From positions 186,001 to 250,000 of the forward strand of contig JACJYM010000004.1 in NCBI GenBank assembly GCA_020636155.1: a stretch of DNA of 64,000 nt. The letters are read 5' to 3'. The position numbers were made by a program, and so were the translations under genes. Positions 62,881 to 64,000 of this stretch are shown here, in pieces. Each line of letters opens with the position of its first letter. Positions within the stretch are counted from its first letter, which is position 1. This DNA is from Lewinellaceae bacterium. GTDB lineage: Bacteria > Bacteroidota > Bacteroidia > Chitinophagales > Saprospiraceae. The notes under the pieces were generated by a model that saw only the letters and a list, made by a program, of their open reading frames with translations, was not told the DNA's origin and ran no database searches.

Positions 62881-64000
62881 ATGTTAGAGGTAAATAATAT
62901 TAGACAAAATATAGATCAGGTAAAAAAAGCGTTGGCAAAAAAATATATTACTAACGAGCAAATGGACATGATAGACGACATTGTCCGTCTCGACGACGAA
63001 CGCAAAAGTACTCAGACAGAGCAGGATCGTACCCTCGCCACCATCAACCAACTCTCAAAAGAAATAGGCGATATGTATAAAAGCGGTCGTGCCGATGAGG
63101 CCGAAAAGCTCAAGTCTAGAGTGGCAATGCTCAAAGCCGGTGCCGCAGAATTTGAAGAAAAACAGCGTAACATAAAAGCCAAGCTTGAAGACTACCTGCT
63201 TCAGATACCCAATACCCCGAGTGACATCGTCCCTGTGGGTAAGACACCGGAAGACAATCTCGTATTCAAACTAGGACAAGAGTCGCTCCCAGAATTACCC
63301 GCAACGGCAATACCTCATTGGGAACTCGCCGAGAAATATGATTTATTTAACCTCAACTTAGGCGTTAAAATCACCGGAGCTGGATTCCCTGTTTATACAG
63401 GATATGGAGCGAAACTTCAGAGAGCATTGATAAACTTTTTTCTCGATGAAGCTTCAGCAGCTGGTTATACTGAGGTCATACCGCCATTATTAGTCAATGA
63501 AGATTCTGGAAGAGGAACCGGTAATCTTCCTGATAAAGAAGGTCAGATGTATTATGTGGAGAAAGATGACCTGTACCTCATACCTACCGCGGAAGTCCCT
63601 GTGACCAATCTTTACCGTGATGAAATCATAGATTATAAAAATTTACCAATTAAGAACTGTGCCTATACCCCTTGCTTCAGGCGTGAGGCCGGCTCTTATG
63701 GGGCTCATGTTAGAGGGCTTAACCGCGTACACCAGTTTGATAAAATAGAGATAGTACAAGTTCAGACTCCAGATAAATCTTATCAGACATTAGACGAAAT
63801 GCTCTCTCATGTAGAGGGACTACTCATAAAACTTGAACTACCCTATCGCATTTTGCGTTTATGTGGCGGAGATATGTCTTTCTCTTCGGCTTTGACTTAT
63901 GATTTTGAAGTTTATTCTGCTGCTCAGAAAAAATGGCTTGAGGTGAGTAGTGTAACAAATTTTGAAACTTTTCAGTCTAATCGTATGAAGTTACGGTATC
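62881..64000 (+). CDS. serS: Serine--tRNA ligase, partial at 3' end
   Basis: 373 codons are inside the window of the roughly 425 usual for the family; the 3' end runs off the edge. N-terminal long coiled-coil arm (MLEVNNIRQNIDQVKKAL to about residue 110) that contacts the tRNA variable loop. The class II core follows: GAKLQRALINFFLDEA (motif 1 helix), EVIPPLLVN, LIPTAEVPVTNLY, motif 2 PCFRREAGSYGAHVRGLNRV, then HQFDKIE, GDMSFSSALTYDFEVYS and SVTNFETFQSNRM. It charges tRNA-Ser and is also needed for selenocysteine where present. Its own promoter element lies upstream. Confidence 0.95.
   Translation, partial: MLEVNNIRQNIDQVKKALAKKYITNEQMDMIDDIVRLDDERKSTQTEQDRTLATINQLSKEIGDMYKSGRADEAEKLKSRVAMLKAGAAEFEEKQRNIKAKLEDYLLQIPNTPSDIVPVGKTPEDNLVFKLGQESLPELPATAIPHWELAEKYDLFNLNLGVKITGAGFPVYTGYGAKLQRALINFFLDEASAAGYTEVIPPLLVNEDSGRGTGNLPDKEGQMYYVEKDDLYLIPTAEVPVTNLYRDEIIDYKNLPIKNCAYTPCFRREAGSYGAHVRGLNRVHQFDKIEIVQVQTPDKSYQTLDEMLSHVEGLLIKLELPYRILRLCGGDMSFSSALTYDFEVYSAAQKKWLEVSSVTNFETFQSNRMKLRY

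Noticed and set aside
1..64000. tRNA, rRNA, CRISPR arrays, insertion sequences, prophage, att sites
   Set aside because: Intergenic regions were read for tRNA-like T-loops, direct-repeat arrays, terminal inverted repeats and transposase or integrase motifs; none was seen.

Overview
The window is a low-GC (roughly mid-30s percent by eye) bacterial chromosome segment, almost certainly from the Bacteroidota and probably from a Saprospirales-like lineage. The reasons are: three secreted proteins carry type IX secretion (T9SS) C-terminal sorting domains; there is a DUF5723 outer-membrane protein and a DUF3078-like one; start codons lack Shine-Dalgarno sequences; and gene after gene is preceded by the Bacteroidota -7 element TAnnTTTG, sometimes with a TTG about 19 bases upstream. 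I see no tRNA, rRNA, CRISPR array, insertion sequence or prophage. Most of the window is ordinary chromosomal housekeeping and envelope content.

Layout. 1-8.6 kb: end of a U32 peptidase gene, ftsK, a Kazal-domain lipoprotein, pheT, then a division/RNA-decay run (ZapB-like coiled coil, zapA, rny). 8.7-15.3 kb: a secreted beta-propeller protein and a tightly overlapped three-gene operon (beta-CASP nuclease, large lipoprotein, DUF5723 outer-membrane protein). 15.5-19.7 kb: two tandem POT-family peptide transporters. 19.8-23.2 kb: rlmN facing a site-2-protease/CBS gene and an acyl-CoA dehydrogenase. 23.4-28.1 kb: the glycogen operon glgB-glgA-glgC. 28.3-31.4 kb: YceI, porin-like protein, second YceI, small membrane protein. 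31.7-37.4 kb: GH31 alpha-glucosidase, M14 carboxypeptidase, Ogt and a catalytically dead MtfA-like protein. 37.6-42 kb: orphan FtsX-type permease, mscL, htpG and a broken outer-membrane gene. 42.2-48.8 kb: a TetR-TolC-MFP-RND efflux operon. 48.8-53.5 kb: two paralogous T9SS cargo proteins with calcium-loop repeats. 53.7-57.1 kb: aat and a four-gene ECF sigma / small protein / MscS-like channel / outer-membrane operon. 57.3-64 kb: recA, a lytic transglycosylase, a third T9SS cargo protein, a small secreted protein and the start of serS.

How the genes work together. glgC, glgA and glgB make the complete route from glucose-1-phosphate to branched glycogen, and the intracellular GH31 enzyme could act on the same pool. 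The TetR operon is a self-contained tripartite pump with its regulator. The most interesting unit is the ECF sigma operon, whose gene content (sigma, tiny protein, mechanosensitive-type channel, outer-membrane protein) parallels the SigX-CmpX-OprF neighbourhood of Pseudomonas and suggests an envelope-tension response with no classical anti-sigma factor.

Architecturally, convergent genes are packed extremely tightly. Two pairs share a single palindromic TTAA as both stop codons, one pair abuts at TAGCTA, and two pairs share a hairpin terminator that lies in or over the coding end of the opposing gene.
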